Source: Saprospiraceae bacterium
Lineage (GTDB): Bacteria > Bacteroidota > Bacteroidia > Chitinophagales > Saprospiraceae
DNA: 64,000 bases
Assembly (NCBI GenBank): GCA_016787575.1
Contig: JAEUUO010000013.1
Location: 124,001-188,000, forward strand
Direction of reading: 5' to 3'
Numbering within the stretch: the first letter of the stretch is position 1; every line of letters starts with the position of its first letter. Shown here one piece after another: positions 37,561 through 47,161 of the stretch. The translations under genes were made by a program, and so were the position numbers. The notes beneath the pieces were generated by a model. It was given only the letters and a program-made list of their open reading frames with translations. It did no database searches and was not told where the DNA came from.

Positions 37561-39505
37561 TAGGCTGGTGAAATTAAGCATCCTAATTGTAAATTATAAT
37601 GTCAGGCATTTTTTAGAACAGTGCCTGACATCAGTTGAAAAAGCAATTCAAAATATTGAAGCAGAAATTATTGTAGTAGATAATGCCAGTGTAGATGATT
37701 CCTTGCAAATGTTGCAAGAACATTTTCCTAGAGTCAAGGCAATCGCTTCAAAATCAAATCTTGGCTTTGCAAGGGCAAATAACTTAGCGGCTAAACATGC
37801 AACTGGAGAATATATTCTTGCCCTCAATCCGGATACCGTTGTAGAAGAAGATTGCTTTGTAAAATGTTTAATGTTTTTTGAAACCCATCCGGATGCTGGT
37901 GGGCTTGGGGTGCGAATGATAGATGGTTCCGGAAAATTTTTGCCGGAATCGAAGCGTGGGTTTCCGGGTTTTTGGGCTGCATTTTGTAAAATGACCGGCG
38001 TTTACAAACTAGCCCCCTCCAGTTCGTTTTTAAATCAATACTATCAAGGGCATTTATCTGAACTGGAGTCCAATAAAGTTCCTGTGCTTTCCGGTGCATT
38101 TATAATGATGCCAGTAAACATTTGGAATAAAGTAGGTGGATTTGACGAAGACTATTTTATGTATGGAGAGGACATAGATCTATCTTATAAAATTGAGCAA
38201 TCTGGTTTTAATAATTATTATTTTGCAGACACAAGCATCATTCATTATAAAGGTGAAAGCACCAGCAAAGGAAGCCTGAATTATGTAATAGCATTTTACA
38301 AGGCCATGATCATTTTTGCAACAAAACATTTTGATAAAACCAATCGATTTGCTCTTGTAAGTATGCTAACTGGAATATTATGGGTTAAAGCATTTTTGAC
38401 CCTTCTTAGAAATTATATTACAACCTTGCAAGGTATACTTCTGGATGCTTTTGCATTGAGCATTGGATTTTATTTAATTCGTAAATATTGGGCAACCTAT
38501 TATCATGGAGATGTCAATTATTTCAATAGTCCTGCCATACTATTTAATGCTGCTTTGTTTGTATTGATATGGATATCTTGTTTTTATTTTCAGGGAGTTT
38601 ATCAAAAAAAATATGCCTTAAAGGATTTATTAATTGCGGCTATTTGGGGTTTTATATTTAATTTAAGTTTGTATGCTTTATTTCCTGAGACATGGCGTTC
38701 ATCCAGGATGCTCCTGGTTTTATCATTCTTATGGGTTATTTTATATGCTGTTTTGAGTCGCCTTGTTTTAAACAGGATCATGAGAAAATCCTGGGCGATT
38801 GGTACTGCCAAAGCTAAACATGTGCTCGTTATTGGAGATGCAGAAGAATTTGAAAAAGTCAGGACTCTTATGAAGAAAAATGATTTTGTCGATGCCTTTC
38901 AACTAATTTCTGTTGGCAAATTAACTGAAATGGGGATAGAACAATGGAGGGATTATATTCGCATCCACGAAATTCAGGAAATTGTTTTTTGCCAAAATAA
39001 AATAGAATGGAAACAAATTCTCTCTTTCATGTCAAATATGAAAGACTTGCTCAATTATAAAATCATGACGGCATCTGGTTCGGGTATAATCAGCAGTCCA
39101 TCTAAAAACAATCCAGGCGAAATATTGTCATTAGAATTAGAATACAATTTAGCTAAAACAGTCTATTTAAGGCAGAAGCGATTGTTTGATCTTGGATTTT
39201 CAATGATGCTTCTGATTTTTTCATGGATGGTGATTTTTATTTATAAAAACAAGAGTCAGTTTCTAAAAAACTTACATGCTGTGATTTTTGGAAAAAAAAC
39301 CTGGGTGTCCTATCAACGAAGTGCAGAGCAAGTAGATAATTTACCTTTGATAAAACAAGGTATTTTATTTCCACTTTTTCAAAGCGAACGCATTGTAATA
39401 AAGGAATTAGAGGCACAATTATTGAGTATGTATGCATGGAATTATTCCATGTGGACAGATCTTGATATCTGTTTGCGTAACTTGCACAAATTAGATCAAG
39501 AATAA
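37553..39505 (+). CDS. GT2 glycosyltransferase fused to a degenerate sugar-phosphate transferase-like region
   Basis: A 650-residue fusion. Residues 1-260 are a family 2 glycosyltransferase (LSILIVNYNVRHFLEQCL, the ALNPDTVVEED acidic motif, GGFDEDYFMYGEDIDLSYK). Residues about 270-420 hold several membrane segments. Residues about 425-530 look like the nucleotide-binding-like domain of WcaJ/EpsE proteins (KHVLVIGDAEEFEKV). From about 541 the text follows a bacterial sugar transferase (KRLFDLGFSMMLLIF, then KTWVSYQ, then WNYSMWTDLDICLRNL), but the central catalytic part is missing. Start GTG 37553 overlaps recR; GTG 37568 is an alternative. Confidence 0.8.
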   Translation: MNNRLVKLSILIVNYNVRHFLEQCLTSVEKAIQNIEAEIIVVDNASVDDSLQMLQEHFPRVKAIASKSNLGFARANNLAAKHATGEYILALNPDTVVEEDCFVKCLMFFETHPDAGGLGVRMIDGSGKFLPESKRGFPGFWAAFCKMTGVYKLAPSSSFLNQYYQGHLSELESNKVPVLSGAFIMMPVNIWNKVGGFDEDYFMYGEDIDLSYKIEQSGFNNYYFADTSIIHYKGESTSKGSLNYVIAFYKAMIIFATKHFDKTNRFALVSMLTGILWVKAFLTLLRNYITTLQGILLDAFALSIGFYLIRKYWATYYHGDVNYFNSPAILFNAALFVLIWISCFYFQGVYQKKYALKDLLIAAIWGFIFNLSLYALFPETWRSSRMLLVLSFLWVILYAVLSRLVLNRIMRKSWAIGTAKAKHVLVIGDAEEFEKVRTLMKKNDFVDAFQLISVGKLTEMGIEQWRDYIRIHEIQEIVFCQNKIEWKQILSFMSNMKDLLNYKIMTASGSGIISSPSKNNPGEILSLELEYNLAKTVYLRQKRLFDLGFSMMLLIFSWMVIFIYKNKSQFLKNLHAVIFGKKTWVSYQRSAEQVDNLPLIKQGILFPLFQSERIVIKELEAQLLSMYAWNYSMWTDLDICLRNLHKLDQE

Positions 39506-40696
39506 ATGGATTCAAGGATTGGCATTATTAAAAACTACGCTTCGACGATCCAGTCACAATTGATTGAATTGCGAAGAGATTTTCATGCACATCCAGAATT
39601 GTCATTCCATGAAGCGGCAACCTCATTAAAAATTCAGGCTGTTTTAAGACAATTGGGAATTTCCTTTACTACTGGCTGGTGTAAGCATGGAATTGTTGGC
39701 GAAATACAAGGAGAACTGTCATCAAATCGATTGGTTGCTTTGAGAGCAGATATGGACGCATTGCCAATCCATGAAAAAAATGAATGCTCCTATAAATCAA
39801 CCCATGAAGGGGTCATGCATGCTTGTGGACATGATGTGCATATGACTTGTTTATTAGGTTCACTGATGATTTTAAATCAGTTCAAATCCTTATGGGGTGG
39901 AAAGGTTAAATTCATATTTCAACCGGCAGAAGAGAAATTGCCCGGAGGTGCATCCATATTAATTGAAGAAGGGGTTTTAAATCAGCCAATGCCGGATTTA
40001 ATCATTGGCCAACATGTGCAACCTGGCATGGAAGTAGGAAAGATAGGAATAGGCCCGGGTGCATTTATGGCTTCTTGTGATGAAATATACATAAAAATAA
40101 TAGGCAAAGGAGGACACGCGGCACAAGCTCATTTATGCATTGATCCTATTGTGATTGCTGCTCAATTGGTACTTGCATTTCAATCGTTTATGAATCGGGA
40201 AAAACCTGCAAATCAAGCTTCTGTTTTAAGTTTGGGCACCATAGAAACAAATAGTGAAGCGACCAATATTATACCTGACGAAGTTAAGCTTTCTGGAACT
40301 TTTCGGGCACTGGATGAAAACTGGAGATGGCTTGCCCATAAACGGATCAAGGAAATTGCAGTCTCAATTTGTAAGGCTTTTAATGCTACTTGTGAAATTG
40401 ACATTCAGATCGGATATCCATGTTTAATCAACCATCCAGATTTAACGGAAAGCCTGATTCAACTAGGGGAGGAGTATCTTGGGGATATGAAGGTAGAAAG
40501 ACTTGGTGCCCGATTGACTTCTGAGGATTTTGCTTATTATTCTCAAGTTATCCCAGCGGTTTTTTACAGGCTCGGTGTAGGACAGGTACCGGGTGTTCAT
40601 CGCGCTGATTTTGATATTGATGAAAAAGCATTGGAACATGGAGCGGGTACAATGGCCTACTTTGCTATGAGTTTAAATACAAATGGAGTACTTTAA
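39506..40696 (+). CDS. M20 family amidohydrolase
   Basis: A zinc hydrolase that removes acyl groups from amino acids or related amides. The 396-residue protein has LRRDFHAHPELSFHE, the RADMDALPIHE motif, the metal-binding MHACGHDVHM and FQPAEEKLPGGA, a dimerisation domain with GKGGHAAQAHL, and the last metal His in GVHRADFDIDE. It begins directly after the previous stop codon. The family includes hippurate hydrolases and N-acetyl-diaminopimelate deacetylases, so the exact substrate is open. Confidence 0.92.
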   Translation: MDSRIGIIKNYASTIQSQLIELRRDFHAHPELSFHEAATSLKIQAVLRQLGISFTTGWCKHGIVGEIQGELSSNRLVALRADMDALPIHEKNECSYKSTHEGVMHACGHDVHMTCLLGSLMILNQFKSLWGGKVKFIFQPAEEKLPGGASILIEEGVLNQPMPDLIIGQHVQPGMEVGKIGIGPGAFMASCDEIYIKIIGKGGHAAQAHLCIDPIVIAAQLVLAFQSFMNREKPANQASVLSLGTIETNSEATNIIPDEVKLSGTFRALDENWRWLAHKRIKEIAVSICKAFNATCEIDIQIGYPCLINHPDLTESLIQLGEEYLGDMKVERLGARLTSEDFAYYSQVIPAVFYRLGVGQVPGVHRADFDIDEKALEHGAGTMAYFAMSLNTNGVL

Positions 40697-40755
40697 TGGG
40701 ACTTGAGAGTCAAAGCTCTACGCATTGATTTTTTTTAATATTTCGATCATACCAC

Positions 40756-40774
40756 ACACAAATTCAATTTGTGT
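40756..40774. promoter_or_regulatory. Inverted repeat upstream of the NtrC-like gene
   Basis: ACACAAATT and AATTTGTGT, perfect 9-base arms around a single C, lie about 28 bases upstream of the -33 box of the NtrC-like gene. The place suits an operator; a weak terminator of the upstream gene is the alternative. Confidence 0.5.
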
Positions 40775-40801
40775 TAAATTACATATAAAATAATTTACTA
40801 A

Positions 40802-40836
40802 TTTGTAACTAAATATCAGACAGTATGTTATTTTTG
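40802..40836 (+). promoter_or_regulatory. Promoter of the NtrC-like regulator gene
   Basis: TTTG at 40802-40805, a 23-base spacer, and TATTTTTG at 40829-40836. The predicted start near 40841 gives a leader of about 37 bases before the ATG at 40878. Confidence 0.65.
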
Positions 40837-40877
40837 TCTTCTCAATACATTAGCAATAAATTAATTACAGTTTTTAC

Positions 40878-42149
40878 ATGGCGAGAATCCTTATTGTAGA
40901 TGACGAACAAGCAATCCGAAGAGCTCTCAAGGATATTTTGATCTTGGAAAAATATGAGGTTGAAGAGGCGATGGATGGACTTGATTGTCTTGTTAAGCTT
41001 AAGCAAAAGGAGTTTGATGTTATTATTTTGGACATTAAAATGCCTAAAATGGACGGGATGGAGGCCCTGGATAAAATTCAGCTTTTGGTCCCGGATACAC
41101 CAGTTGTGATGATCAGTGGTCATGCAACCATTGATACGGCAGTTGAAGCTGTAAAAAAAGGAGCATTTGATTTTATATCAAAGCCACCAGATTTAAACCG
41201 ACTTTTAATTACTATTCGGAATGCGATCGATAAATCTTCTTTAATTACGGAAAAGAAGGTTTTGCAGAAGAAAGTTTCTAAAATAAAGATTCAGGAAATA
41301 GTTGGAGAATCCAAACAAATCATGAAAGTTCGCGAAACCATTGATTTGGTAGCACCAACAGAAGCCCGAGTTTTAGTTACTGGTCCAAATGGAACCGGTA
41401 AAGAATTAGTTGCACGTTGGATTCATGAAAAGAGCAATCGAAATACCGGAAGCATCGTGGAAGTTAATTGTGCAGCAATTCCATCTGAATTAATTGAAAG
41501 TGAATTGTTTGGACATGAAAAAGGTTCATTTACCTCAGCTATTAAACAACGATTGGGCAAATTTGAACTGGCAAATGGCGGTACTTTGTTTCTCGATGAA
41601 GTAGGAGACATGAGTTTGTCAGCTCAAGCAAAAGTATTGCGTGCGCTTCAGGAAAACAGAATTACTCGGGTTGGAGGTGACAAAGAAATATCAGTAGATG
41701 TTCGTGTGATTGCTGCGACCAATAAAGATTTGCGAGAAGAAATTGCCCGAGGTAGATTCCGGGAGGATTTGTACCATCGTTTAGCAGTAATTATAATTGA
41801 AGTCCCATCGTTAAACGATAGAAAAGATGACATACCCGTTTTAGTGGATCATTTTGTAGAACATATTTGTTACGAATATGGAATGCCGGCAAGGAAAGTA
41901 GATGATGCTGCAATCGAAGAATTGCAAAAATACAATTGGACCGGAAATATAAGGGAGTTGAGAAATGTGATCGAACGATTAATCATATTGTCTAAGACAA
42001 AAATTACTCGGAAGGATGTTTTAGATTTTGTAATTCCTGCAAGCCAGCGAAACTACAGGTACAAGGAATTGTTTGAACAATTTGATAACATCCAGGAATT
42101 AAATGATTTTATAAAAAGAGAATTTACTGCGTTTAAAACGCCAGTTTAG
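40878..42149 (+). CDS. NtrC-family response regulator without DNA-binding domain
   Basis: A 423-residue regulator. The receiver domain has the acidic pair D8-D9, the phospho-acceptor D52 (VIILDIKMPKMDG) and K102. The sigma-54 AAA+ domain has Walker A GPNGTGK (169-175), Walker B TLFLDE (236-241) and the WTGNIRELRNVIERL region. The sigma-54 contact loop, usually GAFTGA, reads GSFTSA (216-221). The protein ends about 30 residues after the AAA+ domain with no Fis-type helix-turn-helix. A variant Bacteroidota family is likely; activity with sigma-54 is uncertain. Confidence 0.9.
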   Translation: MARILIVDDEQAIRRALKDILILEKYEVEEAMDGLDCLVKLKQKEFDVIILDIKMPKMDGMEALDKIQLLVPDTPVVMISGHATIDTAVEAVKKGAFDFISKPPDLNRLLITIRNAIDKSSLITEKKVLQKKVSKIKIQEIVGESKQIMKVRETIDLVAPTEARVLVTGPNGTGKELVARWIHEKSNRNTGSIVEVNCAAIPSELIESELFGHEKGSFTSAIKQRLGKFELANGGTLFLDEVGDMSLSAQAKVLRALQENRITRVGGDKEISVDVRVIAATNKDLREEIARGRFREDLYHRLAVIIIEVPSLNDRKDDIPVLVDHFVEHICYEYGMPARKVDDAAIEELQKYNWTGNIRELRNVIERLIILSKTKITRKDVLDFVIPASQRNYRYKELFEQFDNIQELNDFIKREFTAFKTPV

Positions 42150-42173
42150 TTATAATGCCAAGAATATTTCCTG

Positions 42174-42208
42174 AAGCCTGTCTTTCCAATTTGGAGGCAG
42201 GCTTTTTG
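42174..42208 (+). terminator. Terminator after the NtrC-like gene
   Basis: AGCCTGTCT (42175-42183) pairs with AGGCAGGCT (42195-42203) with one G-T pair, followed by TTTTT. It lies 25 bases after the regulator stop and just before the LOG-family gene. Confidence 0.85.
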
Positions 42209-42225
42209 TATATAAATTATATTTT

Positions 42226-42921
42226 ATGAAAACACAAAAACAATGGTCACAAATTAAAGGAGAGAACAGTTGGACGATGTTCAAAGTATTGGCTGAGTTT
42301 GTCGATGGGTTTGAAACATTAAACCGTATTGGCCCATGTGTTTCTATTTTTGGTTCGGCTCGAGTAAAAGAAGATCACCCTCATTTTCAATTGGCTATGG
42401 CTGTTGCAGCTCGATTGGTAGAGGAAGGATTTGGTGTAATTACCGGAGGTGGGCCTGGAGTTATGGAGGCTGCAAATAAAGGGGCTTTTGTTAATAAAGG
42501 TGTTTCTGTAGGATTGAATATTCATTTGCCATTCGAGCAATCAAACAATACCTATATAGATTTCGATAAAAATCTTCACCACCGCTATTTTTTTGTTCGC
42601 AAAGTTATGTTTGTAAAATATTCTCAGGCTTTTATTGCAATGCCTGGTGGTTTTGGAACTTTGGATGAATTGTTTGAAGTTTTGACGTTGACTCAAACAC
42701 ATCGGATCAACAAAGTACCTATAATATTGGTAGGCAAATCATTTTGGGAACCTTTGAAAAATTGGATTTTTGAAACGATGGTCAATGAATATAAATATGT
42801 AAGTCCGGAAGATATGGATTTGATGCCCATTGTTGACACTCCGGACGAAGTAATCTCATTAATATTAAATTATTATGAAGGAGATACTTCCAATGGTTTG
42901 CGACCAACCTTTGAATTGTGA
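42226..42921 (+). CDS. LOG-family nucleotide-binding protein
   Basis: A 231-residue Rossmann-fold protein of the TIGR00730 group. The family markers are GGGPGVMEAANKGA and PGGFGTLDELFE (the PGGxGTxxE motif). Members described biochemically release cytokinin-type bases from nucleoside monophosphates or act as AMP/pyrimidine nucleosidases; the bacterial role here is unknown. It starts shortly after the preceding terminator and is convergent with the porin-like gene, which ends 16 bases away. Confidence 0.9.
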   Translation: MKTQKQWSQIKGENSWTMFKVLAEFVDGFETLNRIGPCVSIFGSARVKEDHPHFQLAMAVAARLVEEGFGVITGGGPGVMEAANKGAFVNKGVSVGLNIHLPFEQSNNTYIDFDKNLHHRYFFVRKVMFVKYSQAFIAMPGGFGTLDELFEVLTLTQTHRINKVPIILVGKSFWEPLKNWIFETMVNEYKYVSPEDMDLMPIVDTPDEVISLILNYYEGDTSNGLRPTFEL

Positions 42922-42936
42922 TGCATTTGACGGAAT

Positions 42937-44823
42937 TCAATTAATGAACTTCCAGGTAATTCCAAAACGAAAGTAAAAATCATAAAAAGGATAATTGATC
43001 ACAAGATTTGGACGAGCTTCATTCCAAAAAGAATCCAAATGATCCGCATATAAACTCAATCTAAATTCTGAAATATTGAAATGCATAAACAGACCTGTGC
43101 TGTATATGAAATCATTTTTTAAATTGGAACCATAAAAGGATTGTAAAATAGGATTAAAATTAAATTTATAATCAAATTGATAAAGTTTGAATTGCAATCC
43201 AAATTCAGACTGTACTATTTTCTTAAAAATGTATTGATTGTAACTGAGATTGTGTTCTGAATGCCATCCATTCAAATGTGCAGGATCTGGTTGATACAAA
43301 TCCAATTGGAATTGATTGGCAATATTCCATTTCCGCGTATTGTAATTTAAATGAATCCGCAAGGATGTATTGGATAATGAGTTAATTGCTTGTGGATGGG
43401 CAGTAGTGTCAAAGTACACAAAGTTTGAATAATTTGACAATTTCAAATCGATGCCTGCATTTAAAGCTGCGCTGGTTGTAAGTTTAAATTGAATGCCCGA
43501 TTCTGAAATAAAAGGACTGGAATAAGTCGGTTGCCAAAAATAGGATTTATTTAAATTTAAATAACGGTAGCTATAGGGGATAGGTGTTTTTTTAAAAAAT
43601 GCATGAACCTGGCCAACAAGCCAACTGTTAACACGAATTGAAGAAGCAATTGAAGCATTTAGCCCTGTTTTATTATCAAAATAAATTGCAGACAATCTTG
43701 TAGAAATCGGTTCAAGTATTTTAAATTTAAAATTATTAATGAGTGCAGTGGAAGAGACCACTTTACTTTGATTCAAACTATCGTGATCCAGATTATTTAT
43801 ATCTAACTGGTATTCCACTGATGATTGTATATAAGACAGGTTGATGATTTCTAAATTAATTTTTTGGTTTACTAATTTAGAATGCAAATAGTTATTGATT
43901 CGAAAACTGTCAGTATAAAAATTCTTATAGATTGTAGAATCTAGTGGATTTCCGGTGTCTTTGTAATTAAATGCAAACAGGCTATAGAGTCCATGGTAAC
44001 TGATTTTAGGGCTGATCAGTTTTGCAGAATTGTTAAATCGATATTCAAGATTCAATAGCAAAGCGCGTTCAAATTGCAAGGTAGAAGCTGAGTTGATTTT
44101 AACAGGCACAGATTCGCGCACTCTATAATTGGGATCCAACAAACTGCTGTCATTTTCAATTCCCCAGTTGTCAAGTGAGCTGTGTCGTTCATCTGAAAAA
44201 ATAAGACTGCTTGCAAAATTTTCCTTTTTGTTTTTATAAAATACGCCGGTATTAAAAAGGGTATTTTCTTGTGTTCCAAAGGCATAGATTCCTTTGTTTT
44301 TTTGACGATTGTAAGAAAAATTCCAAATAACTTGGTTTTTAAATCGGGAAGCAAATATCAGTTGGAGTTCATAATTATCCTGAAAGCTGGCTTGTGAATT
44401 TGTAAAAGATCGCCCGCGTTGAAGTTCAATTTCAGAAATTGCTTTATTAGGAGAAGTAAATTTAAATTGCTCAATCGCTTGTTGGTTAAAACGAAGGCCA
44501 TGTAAAGCATGATCCCAAAGCCTGTTGCCATAGGTATTGGACGCATCCCAATAGCGGGCAGGATGAATCGCGTTTAATTGAATTCCAGTTAATTCTGAAT
44601 CGTGTATTAAAAAACCAGATGAACTATCTTTTTGTTTTATTCTAAATGCATCAACTGCCTCAAATTGAATTATTTCTAATTTGATTTTATTTAAACTGTC
44701 CAGTTTTAACTGTTTCAGGGAATCCGTTTCGCTTTGTGCAAAGGCTTGATGACCAGTTAAACAATACAAACAGATACTCCATACAAGGTGAGTTAATAGA
44801 TTATTATATCTATTCGAATTCAA
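42937..44823 (-). CDS. Putative Bacteroidota porin-like outer membrane protein
   Basis: A 628-residue exported protein with a signal peptide ending TGHQAFAQ and a long region of alternating polar/hydrophobic strands rich in Tyr, Phe and Asn, as in outer-membrane barrels. It ends in an aromatic residue pattern (YFRFGITWKFIN) typical of a barrel closing strand. It resembles proteins annotated only as putative porin in the phylum. The N-terminal part contains ELQRGRSFTNSQ, recalling surface-exposed barrel families. It lies 19 bases after the choice-of-anchor-B gene, so it is likely the last gene of that operon. Confidence 0.7.
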   Translation of the reverse strand: MNSNRYNNLLTHLVWSICLYCLTGHQAFAQSETDSLKQLKLDSLNKIKLEIIQFEAVDAFRIKQKDSSSGFLIHDSELTGIQLNAIHPARYWDASNTYGNRLWDHALHGLRFNQQAIEQFKFTSPNKAISEIELQRGRSFTNSQASFQDNYELQLIFASRFKNQVIWNFSYNRQKNKGIYAFGTQENTLFNTGVFYKNKKENFASSLIFSDERHSSLDNWGIENDSSLLDPNYRVRESVPVKINSASTLQFERALLLNLEYRFNNSAKLISPKISYHGLYSLFAFNYKDTGNPLDSTIYKNFYTDSFRINNYLHSKLVNQKINLEIINLSYIQSSVEYQLDINNLDHDSLNQSKVVSSTALINNFKFKILEPISTRLSAIYFDNKTGLNASIASSIRVNSWLVGQVHAFFKKTPIPYSYRYLNLNKSYFWQPTYSSPFISESGIQFKLTTSAALNAGIDLKLSNYSNFVYFDTTAHPQAINSLSNTSLRIHLNYNTRKWNIANQFQLDLYQPDPAHLNGWHSEHNLSYNQYIFKKIVQSEFGLQFKLYQFDYKFNFNPILQSFYGSNLKNDFIYSTGLFMHFNISEFRLSLYADHLDSFWNEARPNLVINYPFYDFYFRFGITWKFIN

Positions 44824-44842
44824 GAATGCAATATTTGATAGA

Positions 44843-46267
44843 TTAATTATGAATTTTACTTAAGCTGGAAACAAATTGTTGATGATCCTTAGTAGTTAAT
44901 TTCAACCAATAAAATCCAATTGGCAAACCATCGAGATTGATGTTTGTATCAGGGCCTGATTCCTTCAATTGTTTTGATTCAATCAGGGATCCCCTTGCAT
45001 CAAAAATTTGGTATTGCTGAAAGTCTAACATGACATCGGTTGTAATATGGATTGTATTTGAAGCTGGATTTGGGTAAATTCTCAACTCTTTGTGTATAGA
45101 GCCATCTGAAGTTCCAACCGGATTGCATGAATAAACCGAATTGCAAGGTTTTTCAACACCTTCTACAACAAACAAACCATTTTGCATATCAGCAATTACA
45201 ATATTGCCGGAAGGCAAATAGGGATAGTTTCCCCAGGACCCTTTGTAACTTAGATTGTTACGCAAGTTGGAAGTTGGATAAAATGCTTCTAATACAGGTT
45301 TTGACGGATTTTTGATATTGTAAACTTGAAGTCCATCATAGTAATAAGAAACATAGGCATAATTACAAGATACCAAGGGATTGTGCGGGATGGCAATGGC
45401 GGTATCTTTAGCTGGATATAACAAGGATACAACCTTTCCATTTACTATGTCGGTGAGGTCAATAACTTTAAGTGGCAAACCATGATTTTCATCCGCCATT
45501 ACATAGGTTTTCCCATTTGGTGTAAGCCAACCTGAATGATTATACCCGGAATTAGGATATTCATTGGGTTTCAATGTTAAAATGGGTTTTGGATTTGATG
45601 GATCGTGAAAATCCATAATTGCAAATCCGGAAGGTCCGCAATTCAAATAAACGGTGTCGTTTCGAGCATAAGCATCGTGTACATGTGCAGCTGTAATGTC
45701 TCCAAATTTATTATAGTGACCTATAAACTTAGGTTTTTCCGGATTAATGATATCATAAAGACCTAATGCAAAAAATCCATCTTTACCATTTTCAGAGCAA
45801 GTGTAAAGTCGGGCTTTTGGAATATCAATAAAAATATTATGCACACGTGTCATGAATTCTCGTGAATCATAGACGACAATTGCAGTATCTGGTAAATTCG
45901 AAATATCAATTATTTGGAGGCTGCTACTGCCTTCGTCACAGACAGCATAGAGATAACAACGGTAATCATCGTAATCCCTGTGAATTACATCTGGACCATT
46001 AAAAGCGCCTTTAATTAAATAACGTTCAAAAAGATTTTTGGGATCCGTAACATCAATGATATGTGTTCCTGATGTAGAGCCAATGACACCGTATTCATGT
46101 CCATTGACCCAAAAACCCCAAGCCTCATTGAATGCATTATCATAAGCCGATGAACCTACTACATTAGGGTCTCTCCAATGCCCCAGCAAGTTTAATTTTT
46201 TAACCTGAGAATTAGCACATACTATTGTAAAACAACATATGATGACAATTAATTTATTTTGGATCAT
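44843..46267 (-). CDS. Choice-of-anchor-B protein with T9SS sorting domain
   Basis: A 474-residue predicted cell-surface protein. After a signal peptide (ending CANSQ) it contains LVIVD-type beta-propeller repeats (GTHIIDVTDPKNLFERY, SSLQIIDISNLPDTAIVV, GLQVYNIKNPSKPVLEAF), as in the choice-of-anchor-B family. The last 75 residues are a type A T9SS sorting domain (LRIYPNPASNTIHI, GFYWLKLTTKDHQ). Export through the T9SS encoded in this window is therefore expected. It is 3 bases downstream of fabI. Confidence 0.88.
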   Translation of the reverse strand: MIQNKLIVIICCFTIVCANSQVKKLNLLGHWRDPNVVGSSAYDNAFNEAWGFWVNGHEYGVIGSTSGTHIIDVTDPKNLFERYLIKGAFNGPDVIHRDYDDYRCYLYAVCDEGSSSLQIIDISNLPDTAIVVYDSREFMTRVHNIFIDIPKARLYTCSENGKDGFFALGLYDIINPEKPKFIGHYNKFGDITAAHVHDAYARNDTVYLNCGPSGFAIMDFHDPSNPKPILTLKPNEYPNSGYNHSGWLTPNGKTYVMADENHGLPLKVIDLTDIVNGKVVSLLYPAKDTAIAIPHNPLVSCNYAYVSYYYDGLQVYNIKNPSKPVLEAFYPTSNLRNNLSYKGSWGNYPYLPSGNIVIADMQNGLFVVEGVEKPCNSVYSCNPVGTSDGSIHKELRIYPNPASNTIHITTDVMLDFQQYQIFDARGSLIESKQLKESGPDTNINLDGLPIGFYWLKLTTKDHQQFVSSLSKIHN

Positions 46268-46270
46268 TAA

Positions 46271-47074
46271 TTACAGATTTAGAATTGCAGGATTCATCCC
46301 CATGGTTGAAAACCCACCATCATGATATAAATTTTGCATGGTAACCATTTTGGTTAGATCAGAAAACAGCGCCACACAATAATCGCCACAAGCATCGGCA
46401 GAAGCGTTGCCAAGTGGACTCATTTTGTCGGCATAATCAAAAAATTCTTTAAAGCCTTTTACTCCAGAACCAGCTGTGGTCCATGTAGGAGATTGTGAAA
46501 TTGTGTTGACCCGGACTTTTTTAAGAGTGCCATAATGGTATCCAAAACTTCTCGCAAAGGATTCCAATAATGCTTTTGACTCCGCCATTTCACCATAATC
46601 CGGAAATACCCTTTGGGCTGCTATATAGGTCAATGCCACTACTGACCCACCTTCTGCAATAGAATCCAATTTTAATGCAGATTGCATTAATTTGTGAAAT
46701 GAGATTGCAGAAATGTCAAAGGTCTTTTGCATAAAATCGTAGTTGGAATCGGTGTAGTGTTTGCCCTTTCGAACATTCAGGGACATTCCGATAGAATGTA
46801 AAATAAAATCAATTTTACCTCCTAAAATTTCGGTTGATTTATTTAAAAGATTTTCCAAGTCTTCAACAGAAGTTGCATCTGCGCCTATTAATTCTGCCTG
46901 AAGTTTTTCGGATAATTCCATGATTTTACCCATTCTCAATGCAACGGGAGCATTTGTAAGGGTAATTTTGGCACCTTGGGAAACACATTTTTCGGCAACG
47001 TGCCAGGCAATAGATTGTTCGTCGAGTGCTCCAAAAATGATTCCTCGTTTATTAGCCAGTAATTGATTTGACAT
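46271..47074 (-). CDS. fabI: Enoyl-[acyl-carrier-protein] reductase (FabI)
   Basis: FabI carries out the last reduction of fatty acid elongation with NADH. The 267-residue protein has the FabI-type nucleotide motif (KRGIIFGALDEQSIAW), the IDFILHSIGM segment, and the catalytic Tyr/Lys pair (VALTYIAAQR and YGEMAESKALLE, Tyr-x6-Lys). The start at 47074 gives the standard N terminus (MSNQLLANKRGIIFGA); 47092 would add six residues. It is part of a minus-strand run with recN. Confidence 0.94.
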   Translation of the reverse strand: MSNQLLANKRGIIFGALDEQSIAWHVAEKCVSQGAKITLTNAPVALRMGKIMELSEKLQAELIGADATSVEDLENLLNKSTEILGGKIDFILHSIGMSLNVRKGKHYTDSNYDFMQKTFDISAISFHKLMQSALKLDSIAEGGSVVALTYIAAQRVFPDYGEMAESKALLESFARSFGYHYGTLKKVRVNTISQSPTWTTAGSGVKGFKEFFDYADKMSPLGNASADACGDYCVALFSDLTKMVTMQNLYHDGGFSTMGMNPAILNL

Positions 47075-47161
47075 AGCAGGTATTTTTTGCAAAATTACAT
47101 TCGTTCTGATTAGAAATGCTGTAAATTATAGGAAGCTGGGATTTATTATTATCTTAGATTC

